Source: Lagopus muta (Eukaryota; Chordata; Aves; Galliformes; Phasianidae). From it: a stretch of 64,000 bases of DNA. Location: positions 3,410,001 to 3,474,000 of the forward strand of contig NC_064443.1 of the NCBI RefSeq assembly GCF_023343835.1. The letters run 5' to 3'. A program made the position numbers and the translations under genes. Shown here one piece after another: positions 37,374 through 47,149 of the stretch (positions are counted from its first letter, which is position 1; every line of letters starts with the position of its first letter). The notes beneath the pieces were generated by a model, which saw only the letters and a list, made by a program, of their open reading frames with translations, was not told where the DNA came from and did not search any database.

Positions 37374-40044
37374 AGTAAGTTGTTAGTGAGATACATAAAC
37401 AGGCTGTTCACTATCTTTTCTAATAAAATAGTTCTGGAGATGTTGCATAAGCCTTATGGGAGCCAGCATGTGCACTTCATGCAATGCACTGTAGGTTTGT
37501 GAAGCTTATTTCCCAAAGGATATCAAAGCTCTTTATGTGTGAAAGAGTGAAGAGGTCTATAGAATGGAAACGCACTGAGGACTGTTGAAGGTGTAGGGAA
37601 CCACATCTGACTGGGGGAAAACAATGGTACCCTTTCCCTAAACTTCTTTAGTTGCTTTTCTGCACTGTTTGTCCAATTACTGTTCAACTAGCATGTGGAG
37701 CAGTTTGCATTCTCCATGGAGGTGATCTCTCCCCTGCTCCACGTCTATATTAAGTATCCCATGGAAGCAAACTACATAGACCCAAGTCAAATAATTGTTT
37801 CTCTGATGTTTCCCAAAGAGTGGACGTGTTACTCTATCAATGGCACAAGAAGTATTCAGATATGGTATGGAAGCAGGTCTGGATTTGGAAGCAGCGTAGT
37901 TTTGTCAGTGTGGTGCTGTTTTTTGGGGTAGTTAAGGAGAGGAATTGAATTACAGAGCTCATTTGTGGAGAGAAAAAGGGGTGAGCAGGATAATTAGGAA
38001 ATGCTGGTCCAGGCATGTCTCAGTGATAATAACAGAGAGGAAAAAGTTGACTTTGTGCCGTTAACTTGGCAGCAGATAGCACTGCTGCACTGACTCATTT
38101 GGTGAGGAAAGATGAGTATTACATTTTTCACCACTGATTTGACTCCTGCAAGAACCTCTGAATGGCAAAATTGGTGTCATTACCATGGCATGCTGGGGCC
38201 TCCTGCTGAAACGAAGCTCCTTGACTCAATTTCCAGTTGGACTGGGCTCACAAGTGCAGTGTGCAGGGCTGGTGGGGGCCAGTGCTTTGCTGACTGAAGC
38301 ACACTATGGTTCCTAACCTGAGCAAGACGCTCGGGCATGCCAGGAGGAGGCTTTTTGTTCTTCTTTTTCTTTCCCTTGGCAGAAGTTGCTGGCTTATGTT
38401 TAAAAGAGTTGTTGTGGAGCTTGGAATTTTAATTATTTTTGAATCGACTTTTGGACGATTGTTGCTATTAAACAAAGGAATCATATTCTGGAAAGGACTG
38501 TAGTAAATCAGATAGCAAATAATAAAAATGTGGGTTCATATTTAACAAATTAATTCCATGTGATGGACTAAGTCTAACATCAACTTCCATAAATGCCATT
38601 ACGTTTTGCCCTAAGACTCAGCTGGCTTTTTGGGATGGATGGTATGAAGGTTTACAAGGAGCTATCTGAATGATGGGCAATCCTTGGAAACTACCAGCTC
38701 CTCTGTAAGAGAAATGTGTCAAGGAGGATCCTCCCAAACTTACATTTGCATGTCACTTTCTGCAGGCCACGAAAGCCTCCTCTCCCTTTTAATAATGTAT
38801 GAACTTTTGTACAAAAGAGCAAAGTGACTCCCAACTGTACTGCAGCAAAAACCCAATGATTGACTGACTTGCTGTACAAGATGGCAGAACACAGTATGGT
38901 TCTGTTTGTAACAGAATTTCTTTGTGAGTTTTGTGGCTATAAAATACATATTGTGGTGAAGTTAGTTATTTGAAAATGTAGGTGGAAATATTTCTAAATA
39001 GCACAGCAGTTCTTGTAATGTACTCACTGCTGGATGGATGCAGTAGTTCTCAGCACAAATACTGATAATACTTCTGCTCTACCTTTCCTTCTACAAATGT
39101 CAGTGTTTGGTGTTTCACTGTAGTATGATCTGATAGATCACTGTGCCAATCAAATCCGTCTTGTCAAAGCAAAAAGTATTGCAGAGTAAGCAATGAGGAT
39201 TCAAGATATATAATAAATTCAGCCCAATAATAGCACTGATCCACTCGAGAGCTATCCCTGTAGTTTTGTACCTGCTTTGGCACCTGTATGAACTGGATTT
39301 GAGTCAGTGGCATGAGAAATAGAAGCGGATGATGCATGTGTAAAACGTGTTGTTGGGAAGCCTGTGAAGATGGATGAGTTTGTTGGCCACTGGGTTGATG
39401 ATTGATCTCCTGAAATAGGAGCTTTTGGTTTTTTTCCCCAGCTTTGATGTTGACCAACTTTGTAATTATTTCCCTATGCTATTCTGTTAATTTACACTTC
39501 TGTTTTACTTTGCTTGTGTTCAAGCAGATTCATGTTATAATGGAAATACACCAGCAGCATTACAGAATGGAGGCCAAGTTTCAAATAAGGGTTCAGGAGT
39601 GAGTTTTTGTCCTACCTGTTCAAATAGCAAGTGAAGGGAAAAAGAAACAACAGAACAAAACATGCACTCAAGCCATTAAATTAGCATGTTAGTGCAGAGC
39701 TGGATTCATTAATGACATACAAGCATCCTGAAGTCCAAGTCTTTGCAGTTTGTGTGGATGCAAAGCCTGGCTCCCCTCACCTGTATGAGGTTATCCCTCA
39801 CCTCCTGCCCAGAAGGGCTTAACATGGAGCAAAGCTCCCAGCACAGGCATGACTGACACAAACCTGTTGTTGCCAGTAAGAGTGATGTTTTAGCATGTTG
39901 GACATTGTATTGTCTGAAATTCATCTGTGTGGGCCTATAAAAATAGCCATCAATTTGGCTTTTTCCAAATAAATACACATGTCATTAATGTAATGCATTG
40001 CAGCTTCCTTTCCTAGGAAAATAATACCTTTGGACACTGTTTTT
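37374..40044. other. Intergenic DNA, no feature seen
   Basis: No supported gene, RNA or repeat. The ORF at 39709-39978 on the minus strand (89 codons) has no recognisable product and no regulatory context. Confidence 0.55.
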
Positions 40045-40469
40045 CATAGAATCACAGAATGGCCTGGGTTGAAAAGGACCACGATGCTCATCCAGTTCCA
40101 ACCCCCTGCTGTGTGCAGGTCACCAACCAGCAGCCCAGGCTGCCCAGAGCCACATCCAGCCTGGCCTTGAATGCCTGCAGGGATGGGGCATCCACAGCCT
40201 CCTTGGGCAACCTGTTCCAGTGCCTCAACGCCCTCTGGGTGAAAAACTTCCTCCTGATATCTGACCTAAACTTCCCTGTCTCAGTTTAACACCGTTCCTC
40301 CTTGTCCTATCACTACCAGCCCTTGTAAACAGCTGTTCCCCCTCCTGTTAATGTGCTCCCTTCAAGTGCTGGAAGGCCACAATGAGGCCGAAGCCTTTTC
40401 TTCTCCAAGCCAAACAAGCCCAGTTCCCTCAACCTTTCCTCATAGGAGAGGTGCTCCCATTTTCACCGG
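40045..40469 (-). repeat. CR1 LINE 3' fragment
   Basis: Complement of a CR1 3' end, about 425 bases, little diverged: 'AGAATCACAGAATGGCCTGG', 'CCTTGAATGCCTGCAGGGAT', 'CTTGTCCTATCACTACCAGC', ending 'CCTCATAGGAGAGGTGCTCC'. Confidence 0.95.
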
Positions 40470-41690
40470 ACCATAACTGAAGAATTTCAGATCTCATAGA
40501 TTTTGCTTGAAAATATGATTTCCCTTGTAGGGATGAGGGTTAACTTCTGTCTGTGTGTGATCACAAAGGGCGCTGTGTGCGGATCAGCCAGCGTTTGGGC
40601 TCCTGTTGGTTCTGACATCCAGCTCTGGTTTCATGGCTGTGCTCTAGAGGAGAGGCAGCAAATTCTCCCAGCTCAGCAGCCTGCACGCATCACCCCTTTA
40701 TGCGGTGGAAAAAAAACAAGGCATGCTGCAGTCCTCCGGGAGCTGAAGGGAAAACGGGTTTGGAAACAAAGATGGTATTGCAGCTCTAAGCGTGGTTGGG
40801 ATGTGAGTAAGGACAGCCCCGCGGGATGAGGCCCGGGGCTCTCCTAGCTCCAGCAGTGCTGCGGGGCTGTGGGGGAGAGGAGCACGAGCGGCCGCTTCCA
40901 CAGTCTGCTCCGTCCTTCCTGCCCTGGCACCTTGAAGTGCAGCGTGTTTCCTCGCGGCCGCAGGCTGCGGGCACGGCACGGCTATCGGCCTGTTTCAGCC
41001 CCGCTGATCCCATTCGCCGCTCTCTGCTCCTGTGGCAACAAGTTGCAGGAATGTTACCTGTTGCGTAAACCGCCGCTGTTAACTGTTTCAGGTCGGTCTC
41101 CTTTGTACTGGTGCCTCCCGGCTCTAGCCTGGTTTACGCGATCTGCTACCTTTGTGGTAGGTAAAACCCACGCACTTTAACCCTACCGCCTTACCCATCC
41201 CTGCAGAGCTCTGCTCTGGGGCCGGGCAGTGCTGTTTAGGTGCTCGGATGCCTTTTAAGACCTTTCTTTCTAGACATTTCTCCCTCTGCTGGGGTTAGTA
41301 AAACAGCAAGGCTCCCCCGCTGTCGTAACTGTAAGGCAGGCAGTTACAGAACGGCACAGCGGGGCAGGCGGCAGCTCGTGCACCAAGTGCCACTTTGCAG
41401 CCGTTCCTTGGGGGATTCCTAACGGTTGCAGAATCGGTGACTCCGCTGTTTATCGCCGCACGGAGCCCTCTCTTCTCCCGCCGGGCGTTGAGCGGAGTTC
41501 GGGAGGAGCGGTTCCACGGCCGAGGCGGGGTTGCGGTGTGCCCGGGTCTCCGCTGCTCCATCCACCCCCTATTCCCCCCCCACCCCAGCGATCGCTCCCC
41601 GGGGCAGCGCTCAGCCGGCTGTCCCCGCTCTGCCCCCCTCGTCCCCCAGGCAAAGTACACTCGGCTCCAGGCTCGCCTGCAGAAAAGTTT
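40470..41690. other. Intergenic DNA rising in GC towards a CpG island
   Basis: GC and CpG content climb from about 40560 onward. Several overlapping ORFs open on both strands because of composition. No product is recognisable in any of them. Confidence 0.5.
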
Positions 41691-41698
41691 TTTTTTTT

Positions 41699-41704
41699 TT
41701 TATT
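41699..41704 (-). terminator. Poly(A) signal of the CCER1-like gene
   Basis: AATAAA on the minus strand, about 130 bases after the TGA stop (41834-41836). It is followed on that strand by a run of A (T at about 41688-41701 on the plus strand). Confidence 0.65.
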
Positions 41705-41833
41705 TACAAGAGAGCCGCGGGAGCTCCCGCTGTTTGTCCACACGCGCGGTACTAAAAGCGGCCGCTGCCTCCTGCCAAAAACGGCGAGAGGCGACCGAGG
41801 AATAAATAAAGCTCGCCCGCGGCCCCACCGGGC

Positions 41834-42502
41834 TCAGGCGATCCGGCTGCAGAACTCGAGGAAGTCCCTCTCCATGAAGAGCTCGCTCTCCAGCACATCG
41901 TCCTCGGAAGGGAAATACTGCTGGCTCTCCTCCTGCGCCAGGAGAGAAGCTGCCGGCTGGGGCTCGGCCGGGCGGGGCGGCGCGTCCTCGGCGGTGCCCG
42001 TCAGCGCCCCGCGGGCGTTCTCCAGCACCCCCAGGTACGAGTCCATGTCCAGCGGGTCCATCTCGCAGTCCGACCCGCCGCTCTCGGTGCCCAACGAGTC
42101 CGAGCGCAGGTGCATCAGCTGGTACTTCTCCCGCATCAGGAACTGGTTGGTGTTGCGGGGCGCCCGCATGCCCGGCGCCCGCCGGCCCAGCAAGTTGACG
42201 GGCCGCAGAGAGAGCAGCACCCGCGGCCGGTAGGGCCGGTGGCAGCGGCGGACGGCGCGGCAGCGCTGCTGCAGCTGCAGGGAGTGCTGCAGGTGGCTGT
42301 GCGTGCGGCTGCCCAGCAACTTCCGCCACACGCCGGGCTGCCCGCCCCGCCGCCCGGGAGGCCACCGCGAGCGGCTGCCTCCCCGCCGCGCCTCGCCCTT
42401 CGGCAGTGGGCAGCCGGAGCCCGGCAGCCCCTCTCCGCGGGCGGGCGCCCAGCGGGGTCGCCGCGCTCCGCTCCACGCCGCCGGCTCCGCGCGTCGCAGC
42501 AT
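41834..42502 (-). CDS. CCER1-like intronless protein (CCER1 family, probable ohnolog)
   Basis: A 222-codon single-exon ORF. Residues 1-97 are Arg/Pro/Gly-rich. Residues 98-130 form the core (SLRPVNLLGRRAPGMRAP, NTNQFLMREKYQLM). Residues 136-216 are acidic and Ser-rich, ending LESELFMERDFLEF. From memory, mammalian CCER1 shares the core (RPVKL...PGMRAP-x-NT-x-QFLM-x3-Y-x2-M) and an ESLFMAQDF-like tail, and is also intronless. Human CCER1 is near 400 residues with long poly-Glu tracts that are absent here. CCER1 is reported as a germ-cell nuclear protein; the role of this protein is unknown. M1 (GCG before ATG) is the only Met upstream of the core, and the GC-rich N-terminus is the least certain part. 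It is divergent to IARS1. The real frame is chosen over overlapping open frames by the conserved motifs, TATA box and poly(A) signal. HEXIM shares the QFLM motif and is the alternative family, but the C-terminus fits CCER1. Confidence 0.8.
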   Translation of the reverse strand: MLRRAEPAAWSGARRPRWAPARGEGLPGSGCPLPKGEARRGGSRSRWPPGRRGGQPGVWRKLLGSRTHSHLQHSLQLQQRCRAVRRCHRPYRPRVLLSLRPVNLLGRRAPGMRAPRNTNQFLMREKYQLMHLRSDSLGTESGGSDCEMDPLDMDSYLGVLENARGALTGTAEDAPPRPAEPQPAASLLAQEESQQYFPSEDDVLESELFMERDFLEFCSRIA

Positions 42503-42942
42503 CGCGGCCGCGCTCTCACATGCTCCCGTCCTCCACCGGGACGGTCCGACTCCGACTCCGACGCCGCCCCTCCGCGCGGCTCCGCTCAGCCCCGGGCTCG
42601 GCTGCCGCTCCCCGGAGCCGTGCTGCCACTCCGTGCCGCCGCTCCGTGCCGTCTCCCCGCCGGCGGGGCCTCGCCGGCCACCTCTACCTTTTCACGATCC
42701 GCTCCGTTTTTTTCTTGAGCGGAGCCCGTTTGCAGCTCATAGCCTGGCCGAAGGGCTGTGGGCCGCGGGGCAGCTTGACCGACGCTGAGCCGCCTCGGAC
42801 GGACGCTCGGCCCGCTCCCACGCTGTCAGCGCACCGCTGGGGAACGAGGAGCCGCGGCCGGGCCCGGCAGGAGCGAGGACGCCTCGCACCGCACCCTCCG
42901 CCGCCGCCCCACGCCGACTGGCGGCGCGCACCCGCACACCCT

Positions 42943-42950
42943 TACTTATA
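42943..42950 (-). promoter_or_regulatory. Putative TATA box of the CCER1-like gene
   Basis: TATAAGTA on the minus strand inside otherwise GC-rich DNA, about 440 bases upstream of the ATG. It would put the transcription start near 42912-42920 and give a 5' leader of roughly 410 bases if unspliced. Position and strand fit; use is inferred. Confidence 0.5.
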
Positions 42951-42959
42951 CCCTCCGGC

Positions 42960-44089
42960 GCAGCCCACGGCCCGGCGCCGCGGGGGTGCACGGAGGGGAG
43001 CACGGCCGCTCCCCATGCGGCCCGTCCTCCCGGCGCTCGCCCTCTATGAGCGGTGGCCGCGTGCCGCTCCGCGCCGCGCCGCGCATCTCCGTGTCGGCCG
43101 TTTCCGTCCGCCGAGCAGCCCGGGATCTGCCCGCACCCGCGGCCCGTTGGTTTGGCTCGGCGCTCGGGGAGCGTTATTTTGCTCTCCCGCTATTCGCGAA
43201 CCCCTTTTGCGCTCGGTTCTTTGCGTAGCTGCCCTTTCCGCTGGCGCAGTGCTGATACGCAAACTGCGTAAGCCGCCCCTGAGCGTCGGGTTGGATGGCT
43301 GCCGTGGCTCCGCGGGGAGGCGGTGCCCGGATCTCGAGGTTCCAAGTTCAAATGGAAGTTTTTTTTTTGTCTTTCGACGTAGCCGCTACACTCCTAAATA
43401 TGTCTTCCCTATTCTGCCCGTCTTTGCAGTCATTTCGTTTATGAAAAATAAGCTCAGTGCTGTGTCCCAAGTGGCTTCCCTCAGGGCGTGACAGAGAAAG
43501 GCTGCCGCTGCCATGTGGGCACCGTTTGTGACGGGGAAGTACAAAACATCCGAGGGTAACCCGAGCCTTGTCAACAGCAACGTGCCAACGTTTTCGTTGT
43601 TGCTAAAGAGTACACGCTTATGGCAGTGTTTGCTTAAAGTCCCACTCGGAAATAATTCTCCATTTAAAACCCAGTGGCCTTAACACCACTGTGTGCTGAA
43701 AAGCTGCAGTCTGTAATGGCAAGGTTTGGCATTGGCTGCAGTGAGCCTGTCTGAGAAATGCCCCTTCTGGAGCCTGAAGGAGCCTCGAATCTCGTGTGCT
43801 AACAGATGTCCAGAGAACTCACGGAGGGCTTCAAACCTGGGCGGTTGAATTTTGTGTCCTGAAGAAGCCTGCGCTACTTTGGGGAAAATGTTCCACTGAA
43901 ACTAACAGAAGCCGCTGTTAAATGAAAGGCTCCCCGAATGTAATATCCACCTGTCTGTACGGCAAGGAAAGCTTTCTGTGTACAGAAGGGGTCTGTGGAG
44001 GTTGGATGAGTACAGTCAGTAACGTGATTTCTCCCAGTTCTTAGTTCTTGCATACGGGATCCCGTTTACAAGACGCTCTAATTTCGGAT
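42960..44089. other. Spacer between the divergent CCER1-like gene and IARS1
   Basis: GC-rich to about 43400, then a more AT-rich gap before the IARS1 CpG island. Long plus-strand ORFs here are composition effects. No gene is supported. Confidence 0.5.
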
Positions 44090-44111
44090 CAGAGCGCCCC
44101 GCGCCATCCCG

Positions 44112-44125
44112 CCGCCAGAGGGCGC
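44112..44125 (+). promoter_or_regulatory. CTCF-type motif in the IARS1 promoter
   Basis: CCGCCAGAGGGCGC matches the CTCF core CCASYAGRKGGCR at all but one permissive position. It lies between the divergent CCER1-like gene and IARS1. Confidence 0.6.
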
Positions 44126-44249
44126 TCGCTCCTGAGGACGGGCACGGCCCCTCCCGGCCCCGCCTACCTCCCGCTGTTCCTAGGCGACGGGCATCGCCAA
44201 TGGCGAGCGGTCTTACTGCGCTGTGCGAGTGTGCCGCGCGCTGATTGGC

Positions 44250-44341
44250 TGACCGCGCCGCGTGCGCCTGCCGCCGCTTCCTGTCATGCCTGCGCGCGGG
44301 GTTGCGTCAGCGCGGGGTGTGCGGTGCGGTGCGGTGCTGAG
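44250..44341 (+). other. IARS1: IARS1 exon 1, probable 5' untranslated (start estimated)
   Basis: The end is set by GCTGAG followed by the donor GTGAGA at 44342. The start is an estimate. It includes a short (GGTGC)n run at about 44321-44338. If transcription begins before 44285, an upstream ATG there opens a 24-codon reading frame that stops in the next exon. Confidence 0.5.
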
Positions 44342-45122
44342 GTGAGAGGAGAGGCGCGTTGTTTGTTCCCCGCGACCCCGCGGGGCTCGTCGGGGCTGCG
44401 GAGGGGCCTCGTGGGCGCCTCGTGGGCGCCTCGTGTAGGCGGGGCGGCCCCGCCGGTTTCTGCGGCGGCTGCTCGGCCGGCTCCGCTCCGTGAGGCCGCT
44501 GGCGGGGCCGCCTCCTCGGGCTCTGGAGCTGCGTGCGCCGTGCGGGTTCCTCCCGAGTACTCGTGCGGCGTCTTGGCTTTCTCTGTCGCTCAGACAGAGG
44601 CGGTTATTAAGGAAGGGCTTCCCTTCTTGCAGGATGTGATGTTCATCGAGGCTTAGCCGAGCGAAGCACGCAAACCGCCTTGCAGCCGTTTGTGCCCTCA
44701 GCGTTCCCCTTCGGCGTGCTTTTCGTGGAGGGCAGAGGTGTGGGAAGGAGGCCTGAAGGCTGTTTTGGTGTCGGTGGCGACACGCGGGGAGCTGCTGTCA
44801 GTACCGCAGTGCCTGCCCCGCTGTTGTGGAGCGGCAGCGTTTGTTGCTTCAGCTGCCAGCTTTGGGTTTTGATCAGTGGTTTGAAGTCATTTTGAAATAA
44901 CACGGGTTTGTCCTTGTTTCCTTCCAACAGCGAGGACTTGTGCATTTAATTTCAGTTGTGTGAAGACAGCAGGGAAACTTGCTGAAGAGATAACATTGGG
45001 TGGGGCTGTGTTCGTGCCTAGGATGTCTTACAGCTATGTCTCTGTCCAGATGTAGCCTTAATATAGGAATTGGAGCGCTCATTTAGGGCTCATTTAATTG
45101 GCTTTCCAGCATAAAAGGAAAT

Positions 45123-45305
45123 AATCACAGAATGGCCAGGGTTGGAAGGGACCTCAAGGATCATGAAGCTCCACCTCCCTGCCACACGCAGGGCCACCAA
45201 CCTCCACATTCAATACTAGACCAGGCTGCCCAGGGCCACATCCAACCTGGCCTTGAACACCTCTAGGGATGGGGCATCCACAGCCTCTCTGGGCAGTCGT
45301 TCCAG
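45123..45305 (-). repeat. CR1 LINE 3' fragment in an IARS1 5' intron
   Basis: Complement of a CR1 3' end: 'GGCCAGGGTTGGAAGGGACC', 'CCTTGAACACCTCTAGGGAT', ending near 'CTCTCTGGGCAGTCGTTCCA'. Antisense to IARS1. Confidence 0.93.
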
Positions 45306-46176
45306 CAAACATTCATTGCAGAGGAGGGGATGAGCTGTAATCCACCCCAGGTAGTGTTTCACCTCAGTGATAGGTTCATAGGAGTTAATTTCAGTACATT
45401 TTTCCAAACCTATCCTTAAGTATTGGGCTAACCTTAGTTCATTTATCAGTTAAGGTGTTAGAGTTTGTAGCTTCCCAGTTTCCTACATTAGTTTGCTGTT
45501 CTGCTCGCTTTAGGACATATTTTTCAGTAAGAAAGGTCTGGAACTCATTGCTTCTGTTGCCATCAGCTATCTTAGTCAAATAATCAGGTCACTGTTGATC
45601 TGTTACCATCAAGTACAAAGCTGCTGTGATAGCAGTCCTGTTTTTCATTCTTTTCTGATGTAATTTCTCTCAGGAGTTGCAGGAGAAATTAGGGAGATGA
45701 ATGAAGGAAGGTGGCCAATAGGGTGGCAACCTTCTCCTTTTGGTGGCTTAAAATACAACTTCGTTCTTGCTTCCGACCAGCTGTTGGTTAATAGCAGGTG
45801 CTGGTTAGAGCAGGGCAGTATTATTCACTTTAAAAAGAGGTTTCAAAGATTGCTGCCCATGATAATTTTTTCTTACCTGCTCTGAGGTCTTGAGTTGGCA
45901 TTGTAGCTTTATTCTCTATTATAGGCATCAGTGTGAGATTCTCAGAAGAATGTTCTGTGGCTTAGCATTCTGTGCCTGCCTGTCCTTTTCATTTTAAACG
46001 TCGTTCTTTCCATCCTTTCCAGAAGTGGATGCTCTTTGTTATCAGATGATAATTTAAACAGTTGTTACCCCAGAAATTGCCTTACCTCAAAGCTCATTGC
46101 ATAAAAAGGCAGCATCAGAGTCTAGTTCTGTGTGAGTATAAAGTGATGTGTTAAGTTGGGAAGGGTGTGTGTGGAT

Positions 46177-46193
46177 GAAGGAAGGAAGGAAGG
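46177..46193. repeat. Short (GGAA)n repeat
   Basis: Four GGAA-type units in a row within IARS1 intron sequence. Confidence 0.7.
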
Positions 46194-46480
46194 TCCTGCA
46201 TAGGTCTCGTAGGATGTCTTGTGGGATGCTATGGTTGGAACAGGGGTGAGAAGGTGATCATAAAACCCACGAAGCTGGGAGACCTCTGCTATAGAATGTG
46301 ATATATTCATTAGACTTTGTTGCTTATCAGAGTGTCATTAGGGGGGCTTTTAGTTCATCTGGGTTATTTTCAGTTTTTCTGTCGACAAAGTGAGTAATAG
46401 TCTTCAAATCCACTTCCTGTTAATTGTTAGTCCATGCGTGCTGTATGTTGTCGAGTGCATTTCTGAAATCTTTGTAGGGT

Positions 46481-46501
46481 TTTTTGTTGTTGTTGTTGTT
46501 G
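46481..46501. repeat. (GTT)n microsatellite
   Basis: T run followed by about five GTT units, roughly 90 bases upstream of the second IARS1 leader exon. Confidence 0.85.
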
Positions 46502-46591
46502 AAAAATGAAGCATTTTTTAAATGTTAATATAAAAGAAGCCTTTCCAACAGACTTCCATGGTTTTCATGCTTGTGTGTTCTTTTATTCTAG

Positions 46592-46682
46592 AAAAGAAGC
46601 TCAGCATAAGCTTGAGACCGCTGTAGCACAATCTGCAGACTTTGATGCCTTTGCTGTTGAATGTTACTGTCTTCTAGAACAA
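46592..46682 (+). other. IARS1: IARS1 exon 2, probable 5' untranslated, with uORFs
   Basis: A clean exon: TTTTATTCTAG acceptor before 46592 and GTAAGT donor at 46683. One frame stays open across it, but joining to the next exon (starting 48627) puts that frame out of register with IARS1. In the IARS1 frame there is a TAG at 46675-46677 just before the start codon, so the exon is 5' leader. It contains two upstream ATGs (46645, 46661). Assigned to IARS1 by position and strand only. Confidence 0.65.
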
Positions 46683-46842
46683 GTAAGTGTCCTTTTAGGA
46701 AAAATAAAGCATTCCTTGGTGCACTGTCTTTAACTATCTTTTTTTTTTTGTCAAAAGGAAATGAACAGAGAAACAAGAACACAAAACAACCTGTGTTTTT
46801 ATTAATCTGTATGGAAATTGGATGTCTTGCCTGGAAGTTATT

Positions 46843-47149
46843 GAGCACCTCTCCTATGAGGACAGGCAGTTTCAGTATCTGAAGGGGACCTGCAGGAAAG
46901 ATGGGGGGGGGCTCTTCATTGGGGGGGATGGGCACAGGGTAAGGAGGGATGGCTTTAATTGAAAAGGGCACGTGGATTTAGATGAGACCTTATGAAGAAG
47001 TTAATTAGAGAGAGGATGGTGAGGTGCTGATGCCAGTGCCCAGGGAGCTGGAGGCATTCGCAGTCAGATGGGAGGCTGTGAGCAGCATGACCTGATGGGG
47101 GGCAACCCAAGTGGGCTTGAGGTCCTTCCAACCCCAATCCACTCTATTG
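46843..47149 (+). repeat. CR1 LINE 3' fragment, diverged
   Basis: Sense-strand CR1 3' portion: 'GAGCACCTCTCCTATGAGGA', 'TCAGTATCTGAAGGGGACCT', then the 3' end 'TGAGGTCCTTCCAACCCC'. Includes two short G runs. Lies in the intron after IARS1 exon 2. Confidence 0.85.

Larger units (their letters stand above)
41300..43400. other. CpG island over the CCER1-like gene
   Basis: About 2 kb with dense CG dinucleotides and very high GC, in contrast to the AT-rich flanks. It covers the whole CCER1-like coding region and its putative promoter. Boundaries were judged by eye. Confidence 0.85.
44090..44560 (+). promoter_or_regulatory. IARS1: IARS1 CpG-island promoter
   Basis: Dense CpG block just upstream of a GTGAGA donor at 44342. 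Contains a CTCF-type motif (44112-44125), a CCAAT box (44197-44201), an inverted CCAAT (ATTGG, 44244-44248) and a C/EBP-ATF-like GTTGCGTCA (44301-44309). No TATA box is visible, as usual for housekeeping genes. The start site is probably between 44250 and 44300. Confidence 0.75.

Noticed and set aside
41538-42233. 231-codon plus-strand ORF antisense to the CCER1-like gene
   Set aside because: Mirror frame of the conserved minus-strand ORF. A plus-strand AATAAA near 41805 falls inside it, and it shows no recognisable motif.
41700-42476. 258-codon minus-strand ORF overlapping the CCER1-like frame
   Set aside because: It is Ala/Gly/Arg low-complexity and lacks the conserved core, which is found only in the 41834-42502 frame.
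42406-43491. 361-codon plus-strand ORF in the CpG island
   Set aside because: Long only because stop codons are rare in very GC-rich DNA. It is Arg/Pro/Ala-rich with no recognisable domain, and overlaps the CCER1-like promoter and leader antisense.
44048-44656. 202-codon plus-strand ORF over the IARS1 promoter
   Set aside because: Spans the promoter, exon 1 and a clear donor at 44342. Composition-driven open frame.
46506-46733. 75-codon ORF whose middle looks protein-like (KEAQHKLETAVAQSADFDAF)
   Set aside because: The splice-bounded exon 46592-46682 in this frame does not join in frame to IARS1, and the IARS1 frame has a TAG here. Treated as 5' leader. An unrelated alternative transcript remains possible.
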